This document shows, piece after piece, positions 1 through 6,651 of a stretch of DNA of 46,605 nt. The DNA comes from Bacteroidota bacterium (GTDB taxonomy: Bacteria; Bacteroidota; Bacteroidia; Bacteroidales; WCHB1-69). Position 1 is the stretch's first letter. Each line of letters begins with the position of its first letter. The translations under genes and the position numbers were made by a program. The notes beneath the pieces were generated by a model. The model was not told the origin of the DNA. It saw only the letters and a program-made list of their open reading frames with translations, and did not search any database. The DNA lies in the NCBI GenBank assembly GCA_023413895.1, contig JAEZOU010000084.1, forward strand, positions 1 to 46,605, written 5' to 3'.

Positions 1-1
1 C

Positions 2-694
2 TATTACACCAGCGATTTGAGTGTTTGGCTGAGCGTTGACCCAATGAGTGATATGTTTCCATCAGTTTCACCGTTTATTTATTGTAACAACAATCCGATA
101 CGTCTTACAGATCCCAATGGAGAAAGCCCTATTTCTTTAGGAGCTAAGTTTGCTGCAAAAAAAGCGACAAAGGCAGTGGCCAAAGCTTTAATAAAAAATT
201 TAGTGACAGATAGATTAAGCGCCTATGCTTCAAAAAAATGGGCACAACAATTACTGTCTGATGCCCTTGATATGGTAGGTGTTCTATCAGGACAATCTTG
301 GTGGGAATATGCTATCGAAGTTATTCCCATAGTAGGTGATGTATATGGAGGTTACAAATTAGGAAAGCAGGGCGTGGCTATTGCGAAATATTTGGATCGC
401 TTTGAAAAAAGAGTAAATGTGTTGGCCGGTGCATTAAGCAAAACGGGTTCTTTACGTAGTACTATGAAAGGAATTAAAACAGGGGAGGAGGCACATCATC
501 TTATTTCTGTTCAAGCACTTAAAGAGAGCTCGGTTGTCCAAGATGCTGTGTCTGCTGGGTTTAATTTTAATGATGGTTTGGTAAATGGATTTGTTTTAGG
601 AAAGAATCATGGTCCTCACCTTGATTATAATGAACATATTCTTAATAAACTTAAAAAGTGGGAGGATAATCATCCTGGATATACACCAGAATAA
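2..694 (+). CDS. RHS-repeat core tip with C-terminal AHH nuclease toxin (5' partial)
   Basis: This is the carboxy end of an RHS/YD-repeat polymorphic toxin; the reading frame is open through the left edge of the window. Seen: the RHS core block (YYTSDLSVWLSVDPMSD ... LTDPNGE) in the first 40 residues, then a helical spacer, then a tip starting near position 490 with EEAHHLISVQ, matching the AHH motif of the HNH/EndoVII nuclease superfamily, with a later GxNHGPHLDYN segment. Known: such tips are released by the RHS shell and cut nucleic acid in competitor cells; the downstream gene normally encodes immunity. Odd: the frame stops at TAA (692-694) but stays open for 26 more codons to 773-775, and the extra residues read like the family's usual C-terminal helix, so the toxin is probably shortened by a nonsense change. 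Toxin family is well supported; whether it is active is unknown. Confidence 0.85.
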   Translation, partial: YYTSDLSVWLSVDPMSDMFPSVSPFIYCNNNPIRLTDPNGESPISLGAKFAAKKATKAVAKALIKNLVTDRLSAYASKKWAQQLLSDALDMVGVLSGQSWWEYAIEVIPIVGDVYGGYKLGKQGVAIAKYLDRFEKRVNVLAGALSKTGSLRSTMKGIKTGEEAHHLISVQALKESSVVQDAVSAGFNFNDGLVNGFVLGKNHGPHLDYNEHILNKLKKWEDNHPGYTPE

Positions 695-794
695 GCGAAA
701 GCTTTTGTGGAAGATTTAGCAAAAACAGCAAAAGACGCTATTAAAAGAAATGGTGGTATAACAACAGATTTTTAATACAATAAATTCAGTTATT

Positions 795-1448
795 ATGTTT
801 TACAAATTATCGCAATCATTGGATACTAATGTAATTGGAAAAGTTAGAGAGACTCAAGTTTCTTGCTGGACACCACTTCAAATGAGAATTTTAAGAACCC
901 CTTGGCGATTGTTTTCCTCTCCAAATATTCAAAAATTCGAATTAGAGAGAAATGCAAAATTAACAGACTCTCTCTATTGTTTTGGACTTTCAGGTTACAA
1001 CAATTTTTTAGTTTCTCCAAAATTCAAGGATTTGTTAGAAAGGCACCATTTAATGGGACATCAGTTCATTGAATCTATCGTATATGGACGTAAAAAGACC
1101 ACATACAATTATTATTTCTTTCATAATTCGGACTTGCGTCTGCCAGAATTGGTTGATTATCAGAAATCCACTTTTTATAGTACCGAATGGCTAAACAATA
1201 ATACCCGCAAGCCAATAACTCTTCAAAATTTTGAAGAGTACAAATATCTTATGAGTTTGGATAAGGAAGCCAAAATGGACTACCATCTTGATCAAATAGC
1301 CTTGTCAGAATCTTTTGACCACGAATTGGACTTGTTTAACCTTTTCCCTTTAGATTGTAATTGTTATATATCTGAACGGTTAAAGGACGCAATTGAAAAG
1401 GAAAATATTACTGGGGTTGAGTTTGAAATTGCGGCTAATTTTTTATGA
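795..1448 (+). CDS. Imm11-like (DUF1629) immunity protein
   Basis: A 217-residue soluble protein with no signal peptide, directly downstream of the AHH toxin tip. Seen: the closing segment ISERLKDAIEKENITGVEFE resembles the characteristic end of the DUF1629/Imm11 (MXAN_0049-like) family, in which a 'serlk.al...i.GveF' pattern precedes the terminus. Known: this family neutralises nuclease tips of polymorphic toxins and often sits next to AHH or related HNH-fold domains. Inferred: it is the cognate cytoplasmic antitoxin for the upstream AHH domain. It lies about 100 bases past the toxin stop codon, or only about 20 bases past the end of the readthrough extension, which supports the idea that the toxin originally ended at 775. 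Confidence 0.75.
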   Translation: MFYKLSQSLDTNVIGKVRETQVSCWTPLQMRILRTPWRLFSSPNIQKFELERNAKLTDSLYCFGLSGYNNFLVSPKFKDLLERHHLMGHQFIESIVYGRKKTTYNYYFFHNSDLRLPELVDYQKSTFYSTEWLNNNTRKPITLQNFEEYKYLMSLDKEAKMDYHLDQIALSESFDHELDLFNLFPLDCNCYISERLKDAIEKENITGVEFEIAANFL

Positions 1449-1501
1449 GTTAATATTCTAAAAGAACCAATTTGTCCTAATTTGTAATAAAAAGAATGAA
1501 C

Positions 1502-1509
1502 TATCTTTG
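1502..1509 (+). promoter_or_regulatory. -7 box TATCTTTG
   Basis: Matches the Bacteroidetes -7 consensus TAnnTTTG and lies 17 bases before the ATG of the decayed tape-measure fragment. A TTTG at 1481-1484 could be the -33 element, with a 17-base gap that is slightly shorter than usual. Confidence 0.45.
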
Positions 1510-1525
1510 CCAAAACTTAACGTTT

Positions 1526-1689
1526 ATGGCAAAGAGCAGCACCCGCAGGTAACCATCTACATCAACGGCAAGGAGGTGGAAGCTCCCGTCAAGCAGATAC
1601 GTTCCGAGATGAACAAGCTCGTGAACGAGCAGAACCGCATGGTCATCGGCTCGGACGAGTACATCTCCCACGCCAAGAAAATCAGGTAG
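1526..1689 (+). pseudogene. remnant of a phage tail tape-measure protein, N-terminal fragment
   Basis: A short GC-rich island in AT-rich surroundings. An ATG at 1526 opens a frame (MAKSST..) that closes after nine codons, while the neighbouring frame encodes VTIYINGKEVEAP..., then IRSEMNKLVNEQNRMVIGSD and HAKKIR before a stop. This pattern is the usual start of Bacteroidetes phage tail tape-measure proteins (an 'INGKEVENT..IRSEVNKL...MTIGSEEY..HAKEIR'-type motif), which are normally many hundreds of residues long. Joining the two frames requires a one-base indel near 1540-1548. I read it as the frameshifted, truncated 5' end of a phage gene left between two toxin cassettes. Family assignment rests on pattern recall only. 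Confidence 0.55.
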
Positions 1690-1786
1690 TATCCCCAAAA
1701 GTGTGTAAATTCCAGCAAAAATGAACTTTCTTCACTTCTTCCCGAATCGAACTAAATTTCTCTTCTCCAATCTCAAACTTTTTCCT

Positions 1787-1794
1787 TACCTTTG
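1787..1794 (+). promoter_or_regulatory. -7 box TACCTTTG upstream of the orphan RHS core
   Basis: TAnnTTTG match 17 bases before the ATG at 1812. No clear TTTG lies at the -33 position. If real, it would express the orphan toxin tip without any upstream RHS shell. Confidence 0.4.
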
Positions 1795-1811
1795 CACCCC
1801 ACTAATCCGCA

Positions 1812-2285
1812 ATGCACGTTTCTTCCACATATCGCCCACAAAACCTATTGCTTCCGCAGGGAAACTTGTCGGAAATTTTCTCTTATACCTTCTCCGCAAA
1901 AGAGAAGGACTCGGAAACGAACTTATCGTACTTTGGTGCACGCTATTACACCAGCGACCTAGGCATCTGGCTCAGCGTGGACCCGATGTCTGCGAAATAT
2001 CCTTCTTTGTCGCCTTACACGTATTGCGCGGATAACCCGGTGAAGTTAGTGGACCCGAATGGGGAGGAGATTGGAAATTTTTATGATATATTTGGAAATT
2101 ACTTGGGAACGGATGGGATCGAAGATAATGAAGTTTACATTGTTACTGATGACGCAGATATAGAAAAGATAGAAAATAATAATAAAAAAGGAGAAACAAC
2201 ACAAGTCTCAGAAATCTCATCTGCCATGCGGCTTCCTTTAATCGAAACTCGCAAAAAAAATGGTTTATCAGGTGGAAAATGGTGA
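1812..2285 (+). CDS. orphan RHS core fragment, 5' part of a frameshifted JAB toxin
   Basis: A 157-residue frame that begins directly in the RHS core (TFSAKEKDSETNLSYFGARY, then YYTSDLGIWLSVDPMS and DPNGEEIG). It has no YD repeats and no signal peptide in front, so it looks like an orphan tip module that can be swapped onto a full RHS gene. After the core come about 60 residues (NFYDIFGNYLGTDGIEDNEV...) of the kind that precede JAB-like toxin domains. The frame ends at 2283-2285 soon after an A8 run (2253-2260). Removing one A would join it to the JAB-domain frame at 2260-2667. The core part is visibly more GC-rich than the tip, which is usual for exchangeable toxin tips. Confidence 0.8.
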   Translation: MHVSSTYRPQNLLLPQGNLSEIFSYTFSAKEKDSETNLSYFGARYYTSDLGIWLSVDPMSAKYPSLSPYTYCADNPVKLVDPNGEEIGNFYDIFGNYLGTDGIEDNEVYIVTDDADIEKIENNNKKGETTQVSEISSAMRLPLIETRKKNGLSGGKW

Positions 2286-2667
2286 TAAAAAAAATAGTTT
2301 TGCTGAATATGGTGGAATCTATGGTATAGATGTAAATACTAAAGAAGAAGATATACGTCCGGCTAAGGATGGCACTACATATAACATTTCGGAATCTAAA
2401 AATGTAACAATAGACTACAACACCGCAAACATAAACTTCTTTACAAAAATTGGCACATATCACTCCCATCCAAGTGGAAATGAAAAGCATTCTTTTGATC
2501 AGCATCCTTCCCCTGAAGATTATCAGAATGCTATCAATCGTGAGCAACAATACGGTATGAAAGGCACAAATATGGTTTTTGGCATGAAAGATAAAAATGT
2601 TTATCTGTATAATAGTAAAGGAAATAAAGCGACTATTTCATTATCAATTTTTTTAAATATAAAATAG
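2260..2667 (+). CDS. JAB/JAMM-type peptidase toxin domain, out of frame with its RHS core
   Basis: A 135-residue frame, shown from an ATG formed at the end of the A8 run; the real domain probably starts upstream in the other frame. Seen: AEYGGIYGID near the start and TYHSHPSG followed by PSPEDYQNA, giving the H-x-H-P and S-x-x-D elements of a JAMM zinc peptidase, with a longer gap between them than in classical JAMM enzymes. Known: JAB-like peptidase domains occur as tips of RHS toxins in Bacteroidetes. Inferred: with seven A residues, core and peptidase would be one protein ending at 2667. As it stands the peptidase is separated from the core unless frameshifting or phase variation restores it. 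Confidence 0.7.
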   Translation: MVYQVENGDKKNSFAEYGGIYGIDVNTKEEDIRPAKDGTTYNISESKNVTIDYNTANINFFTKIGTYHSHPSGNEKHSFDQHPSPEDYQNAINREQQYGMKGTNMVFGMKDKNVYLYNSKGNKATISLSIFLNIK

Positions 2668-2668
2668 T

Positions 2669-3484
2669 ATGAAGTATCTGATTTTTTCAATAATCTTATG
2701 TGGAATTTCAATTCCTTCTTTAGGTCAAAATTTCGATACAATTAGGTTAAAGGAATTGCAAAATATAGTGGATAAAATTCAAGCTGATTCTCTCAATGAT
2801 AAAGATTATTATAACAGATATAGACCTTACTATGAAGAGATTTACTCTACATTTTGGACTATTCCGTGGAAATCAGGACTTACTCCAGAGATAGTGGAAA
2901 AATATAAACCATACAATGATTTACTAGTAAAATATGATAGCTTATATTTTACAGCTGAAAAGTATAATATTCCCAAATATGATTCAGTAATTGTAGAATT
3001 GTATATTGATGGTAAAAAACAGCAATTGCAAAATAATTTCCTGATATATCTAATTACTGCAGATTCAGTGTACAATTGTCATACAAAACTTTCATCTTTC
3101 TGCTTCCCTGAAGGTTTGGATTCTGTTCCGTCATATCTAATTTTTAAATTCAAAAAGTACAATTTTCCACTTTTATATTTATCTACTACACCTAAAAAAA
3201 ATGTTTATAAAAAGGTTGAAATATATCTTTATAAGGAAATTTGCAAATGTGAAGAGATACATCTATATCTAGAAAATGACGAGAAAATCACAGGATGCCT
3301 AAGAAGTAGGCCTACAGGAGGACCTGGATTATATTGGCTCTATAAGCTCCACGGTAACAATAATAGACAACTTATTCGAGAAATTGATGAAAGAATATAT
3401 GACTTTATAGTAACATGTACTACAAACATATCCGCTGAACTTGTAAAAAATGTATTGTCCAATAAAACTTTCAAAAACAAATAA
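2669..3484 (+). CDS. secreted protein of unknown family, candidate immunity protein for the JAB toxin
   Basis: A 271-residue protein with a clear N-terminal signal peptide (MKYLIFSIILCGISIPSLGQ, cleavage near residue 20). I do not recognise a domain. The mature part is rich in Tyr, Lys and Asp, has a Cys-Lys-Cys and other scattered cysteines, and a GCLRSRPTGGPGLYWL segment near residue 210. Its ATG starts one base after the stop of the JAB toxin frame, so the two are probably translationally coupled, and a terminator follows at once. This is the standard position of an immunity gene. The export signal would place it in the periplasm or on the outer membrane, suggesting that the toxin acts or is intercepted outside the cytoplasm. 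That role is inferred from position only. Confidence 0.6.
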   Translation: MKYLIFSIILCGISIPSLGQNFDTIRLKELQNIVDKIQADSLNDKDYYNRYRPYYEEIYSTFWTIPWKSGLTPEIVEKYKPYNDLLVKYDSLYFTAEKYNIPKYDSVIVELYIDGKKQQLQNNFLIYLITADSVYNCHTKLSSFCFPEGLDSVPSYLIFKFKKYNFPLLYLSTTPKKNVYKKVEIYLYKEICKCEEIHLYLENDEKITGCLRSRPTGGPGLYWLYKLHGNNNRQLIREIDERIYDFIVTCTTNISAELVKNVLSNKTFKNK

Positions 3485-3487
3485 TTA

Positions 3488-3520
3488 GGGCTGACACATC
3501 TCCTGACGTATCAGCCCTTT
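3488..3520 (+). terminator. rho-independent terminator after the toxin cassettes
   Basis: GGGCTGACAC (3488-3497) pairs with GTATCAGCCC (3508-3517) with one mismatch, followed by TTT. It sits between convergent genes and could act in both directions. Confidence 0.7.
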
Positions 3521-3597
3521 AGGTTATCTTTACTTTTGATAAAATCTTTAAATAGCAATGAACAAAGATAATATTTACCAGACAGCAATAATTCAAA

Positions 3598-4731
3598 TTA
3601 GATGAGCGAAATCGCTACAAAAATCCAATGTGCTGCAACTCCTGCACAAAGTCCTCCTATTGTATGCGCAAGAATTGCTTTTGAAGTAAGAGAGCGAAAA
3701 CCCATTGAATCGAGCATTGCAGCGTGCGTGCTTAAGAATCCACTCCAGCACATTCCGATGGCAGTAAACACAGCGATGGCATTATTATCGAGCAAACCAG
3801 CCTCTTGAAAACGCGGTATCAAACCTAATGCAGCACCTACTGCACCTAAAGAGGTAATTGGAAATGCAATCAATTCAGAATTGGTAAAACCAAATAAAGC
3901 TTTGAAAACAAAGTCAATTTTATCTGCCAACCAAGGAATGAGTGGAACTCCTTCGTAAGCAGCACCCGTATATCCTTCTGCAGAAGGACCAAAAGTGAGC
4001 ATCATTACCATTGTAGAGATAACAAGCACGCCCGGAATAATAGCTATACCTATTTCAACACCAGATTTTCCACCATCTAACACGGCATTAAGGGTACGGA
4101 GGAAAATACTTCCTTCACTTTTGAAAGAGATCTGTTGATCATCACCGCCAGAAATAGTTTCATCTTTCATCTCTGGATGAGCTTTTAAGATAAAACGTTG
4201 CATCAATCGTGCGGAAATTATACTACCGATAACTGCGCCTACAAAACCAATAACTGCACCTTGCGCAAATCCACGTCCCATCATAAAGGCAATCACCACC
4301 AAGCCCATACCAAAAGCTGTTCCAAAATTGGTAAGTGAAATCAGTTGATAGGTCTTAAAATATTGGCTAAAGTTTTTGTCTTTTGAAAGGGAGATAATGG
4401 CTGGATTATCAGATAAGAAACTCATTAATCCTCCCAATGCTGCCACACCAGGAAGGTTGTATAGTGGCTTCATCAATGGGTGTAGGCAAACTTCTAACAA
4501 ACGAACAACACCAAATTCTACCAATAATTTACTGAGAGCACCTGTCAATACGGTAATACCCATAATATAAAAGACAGTTTCTAGCAAAAGGTGATATGAG
4601 GTTTGCATAAGTGTATTCAACATATTAGGTAATCCCATCTTCCAAGCAAGTCCTCCAAAGAGAGAAAAAAAGACGAGAAGAAAAATTGCCGCTTCTATAC
4701 GGCGTTTGGTAAGAAATCGCAATGCTTTCAT
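3598..4731 (-). CDS. inner-membrane protein with nucleoside-recognition Gate domains
   Basis: A 377-residue polytopic membrane protein with roughly ten hydrophobic segments and a hydrophilic linker near residues 183-205. It resembles proteins with the 'nucleoside recognition / Gate' domain (SpmA/SpmB, YjiH, FeoB-gate type): two gate-like halves, with SFLSDNPAII in the first and FPITSLGAVGAALGLIP in the second. Known members are implicated in transport or spore maturation, but substrates are mostly undefined, so no substrate is assigned. It starts 7 bases after the porin gene and is probably co-transcribed with it, suggesting passage of one solute across both membranes. The name is a family-level call. 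Confidence 0.65.
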   Translation of the reverse strand: MKALRFLTKRRIEAAIFLLVFFSLFGGLAWKMGLPNMLNTLMQTSYHLLLETVFYIMGITVLTGALSKLLVEFGVVRLLEVCLHPLMKPLYNLPGVAALGGLMSFLSDNPAIISLSKDKNFSQYFKTYQLISLTNFGTAFGMGLVVIAFMMGRGFAQGAVIGFVGAVIGSIISARLMQRFILKAHPEMKDETISGGDDQQISFKSEGSIFLRTLNAVLDGGKSGVEIGIAIIPGVLVISTMVMMLTFGPSAEGYTGAAYEGVPLIPWLADKIDFVFKALFGFTNSELIAFPITSLGAVGAALGLIPRFQEAGLLDNNAIAVFTAIGMCWSGFLSTHAAMLDSMGFRSLTSKAILAHTIGGLCAGVAAHWIFVAISLI

Positions 4732-4738
4732 CTATGTA

Positions 4739-5866
4739 CTATTTGTTTTCTTTTTTGATCTTAATCCTATTCTTTTTTATAAATTTCAGGAAATTTAAAT
4801 CCCAAGTTAATCCTACATTTGCACTCCATGTTGCGCTGGAAAGATCATCAAACTCTTCGGGAGCAATCGCTCCATAATTTCTGTAAAGCACACAAGCATG
4901 AACGCGCAAATCTCGATATACAGCAGGACGAAATTCCAACCCCATACCTGCAAATGCATAACTATAACCGGGTTTAATCATAATATCTTTAGGCTCTTCT
5001 ACGCCCAAGTGTTCAGCATTATTTTGGTCGTAACCTCCTTTTGCAAAAATCACAAAACTCTTACCCAACTTCACATCTAAACGACCTACCAAGGTAAAAT
5101 CTGCAAAAAATTTCTTGAATGAAGCTGCACGATTCAAATAATCCAAATAAAGACTCCATTGATCGAACTCCAACTTATTCCCTAACGCAATGTAATTCAC
5201 AAACTTGCCGCGCTCCCGTTCAATCATATTTACAGAGTAGATGGTTTTAAAATGATTAAAGTTTCCATACCATGCCACGTTATAAGCAAAAAGGCCACGT
5301 CCAAAAATTCGTTCTGCAATGGTTCCATCATAAAGATTAGGGGAATTTGTCATTTGGACTACGACGCTATTTTTCCCTTCATCATCGGTATAAGTAGCTG
5401 CAATACCCAATTGAAAACACGCCACTTGGTTCCAAAACTCTGTCGGAAAATAAACATCAATTGGAGGCGCATCATACTCAAAACTTCCAATATGAAGTGC
5501 TTGTTTTCCTGCTGTCAATGAGAAATTTTTATTAATTTTCCACGTCAAATAAAGGAAATCAGTATTATCAAAAAGATTTGGCATTCCATCTTTGGGAATA
5601 ATTCGCTGACGGAAGAAGTAGGAAAAATGCTCATTAATATTCCCCCCCATTATCAAGTTGAAATAACGCCCCGTAAAACCATAATCGTTTGATTTATAGT
5701 AATCACCAGTCGTACTATGGGTATTAAATACATGAGAATAATCGAAATCAAAACGAGTTTCTAACTTAAATTTTGTAAAAATGGGAATTGAATCGGTTTG
5801 TGAGAAAGCAAAATTGGAACAAAGCAAAGCCACTATTACCAATCCAAATTTTCTTAATACGCTCAT
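4739..5866 (-). CDS. outer-membrane porin, OprO/OprP-like
   Basis: A 375-residue protein with a signal peptide (MSVLRKFGLVIVALLCSNFAFSQ) and a mature part made of alternating amphipathic beta strands, such as FNLIMGGNINEHFSYFFRQR and FSLTAGKQALHIGSFEY. The 'xGKQxxxxGxxEY' turn is typical of the phosphate-selective porin O/P family widely seen in Bacteroidetes. It should form a beta-barrel pore in the outer membrane; true substrate specificity cannot be read from sequence. It is the first gene of a two-gene operon with the gate protein, preceded by a -7 box at 5911-5918. The lysine-rich C-terminus (KKNRIKIKKENK) is unusual for a barrel that normally ends in an aromatic residue. Confidence 0.75.
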   Translation of the reverse strand: MSVLRKFGLVIVALLCSNFAFSQTDSIPIFTKFKLETRFDFDYSHVFNTHSTTGDYYKSNDYGFTGRYFNLIMGGNINEHFSYFFRQRIIPKDGMPNLFDNTDFLYLTWKINKNFSLTAGKQALHIGSFEYDAPPIDVYFPTEFWNQVACFQLGIAATYTDDEGKNSVVVQMTNSPNLYDGTIAERIFGRGLFAYNVAWYGNFNHFKTIYSVNMIERERGKFVNYIALGNKLEFDQWSLYLDYLNRAASFKKFFADFTLVGRLDVKLGKSFVIFAKGGYDQNNAEHLGVEEPKDIMIKPGYSYAFAGMGLEFRPAVYRDLRVHACVLYRNYGAIAPEEFDDLSSATWSANVGLTWDLNFLKFIKKNRIKIKKENK

Positions 5867-6158
5867 TTTCAGATCTTTAAACTAATATTTTTAAATTATA
5901 AATTTGGGTGCAAAGGTAAGAAAAATTCGATAGCTTACTCATTCTTTTTAAGCAGTTTTTTGATTTTATTTATTTGGGCGTGCCGGCTTTTTCAACGCAC
6001 TACCCTACCCGCTCGCCGTCGGGCTATCCGCTCAAATTTCGCGCCTTCTTCTCTCGCTTCAATATATCCCTAAATCTAACTAAATTCTAAGGCACAAATT
6101 CTAAGTTCTAACCCCTCAAGCCGGCGCTCATAACCGCTTCTATCCCTCACGCGGCCCA
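5867..6158. other. intergenic region: porin promoter plus GC-rich repeat-like patch
   Basis: The left end holds the minus-strand -7 box for the porin. From about 5975 to 6060, and again from 6110 to 6158, the DNA becomes unusually GC-rich and pyrimidine-rich, with GCCGGC at 5982-5987 and 6120-6125. The part between contains a 10-base direct repeat AAATTCTAAG (6082-6091 and 6096-6105). I see no convincing reading frame. The first GC-rich block resembles dispersed intergenic elements seen in other Bacteroidales genomes (recollection, not a search). Confidence 0.5.
5911..5918 (-). promoter_or_regulatory. -7 box TACCTTTG for the porin operon
   Basis: On the minus strand this reads TTACCTTTGCA, a strong Bacteroidetes -7 element, about 45 bases upstream of the porin ATG. 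The -33 position lacks a clear TTTG. Confidence 0.55.
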
Positions 6159-6650
6159 CTAAAGCAATTTTAATGCTATGGCAGCACACGCTTCCGCATC
6201 CGCCAATGCATTATGCTGATTTTCCATCTTATAGCCACACTGCTCTGCCACACCACTCAGCTTAAAAGAGGTACTCTCTGGCAATTTTTCCTGCGCAGCT
6301 TTTAAAGTACAATGAAAAACATAGTTAGGATATTTCATCTTATATAGCTTAAACGCTGCCTTCAAACTAAGACGGTCACAATTACAATTGTGCGCAACCA
6401 AGGGCAACTCGCCAATAATCTCAGCAACTTTGCGCCAAACAATCGGGAAAGGGGACGCATCTCGCGTATCCTTCTCGGTAAGCCCATGAACTCGCACACA
6501 ATAGCGATTGTAACTATTGGGTTTGGGACGTACTAAACTATAGAAACGTTCTACAATTTCACCATTGCGCACAACAACAACTCCCACTGAGCAAATGCTT
6601 GCAGGAGAAAAGTTTGCCAACTCAAAATCTATCGCAGCAAAATCTTGCAT
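6159..6650 (-). CDS. DEDDh 3'-5' exonuclease, DnaQ-like
   Basis: A 163-residue single-domain exonuclease. All five DEDDh residues are visible: D8 and E10 in IDFE (ExoI), D92 in AHNCNCDRL (ExoII), and H146 and D151 in HNALADA (ExoIII). It therefore should remove nucleotides from 3' ends with two metal ions. It is shorter than polymerase-associated epsilon subunits and has no polymerase-binding tail, so it may be a stand-alone RNase T/oligoribonuclease-like or DNA repair enzyme rather than the replicative proofreader. The ATG lies one base after the stop of the membrane flavoprotein gene, so the two are probably coupled although functionally unrelated. Confidence 0.85.
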   Translation of the reverse strand: MQDFAAIDFELANFSPASICSVGVVVVRNGEIVERFYSLVRPKPNSYNRYCVRVHGLTEKDTRDASPFPIVWRKVAEIIGELPLVAHNCNCDRLSLKAAFKLYKMKYPNYVFHCTLKAAQEKLPESTSFKLSGVAEQCGYKMENQHNALADAEACAAIALKLL

Positions 6651-6651
6651 T

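Noticed and set aside
1501..1698. Minus-strand 65-residue open frame over the tape-measure remnant
   Set aside because: It is the complement of a GC-rich coding remnant; the plus-strand frame has the recognisable protein pattern.
1721..2035. Plus-strand 104-residue frame overlapping the orphan RHS core
   Set aside because: Different frame from the clear RHS core motifs; no family features.
2143..2550. Minus-strand 135-residue frame opposite the JAB domain
   Set aside because: Antisense shadow of the AT-rich toxin; composition is hydrophobic noise, and the plus strand carries the JAMM motif.
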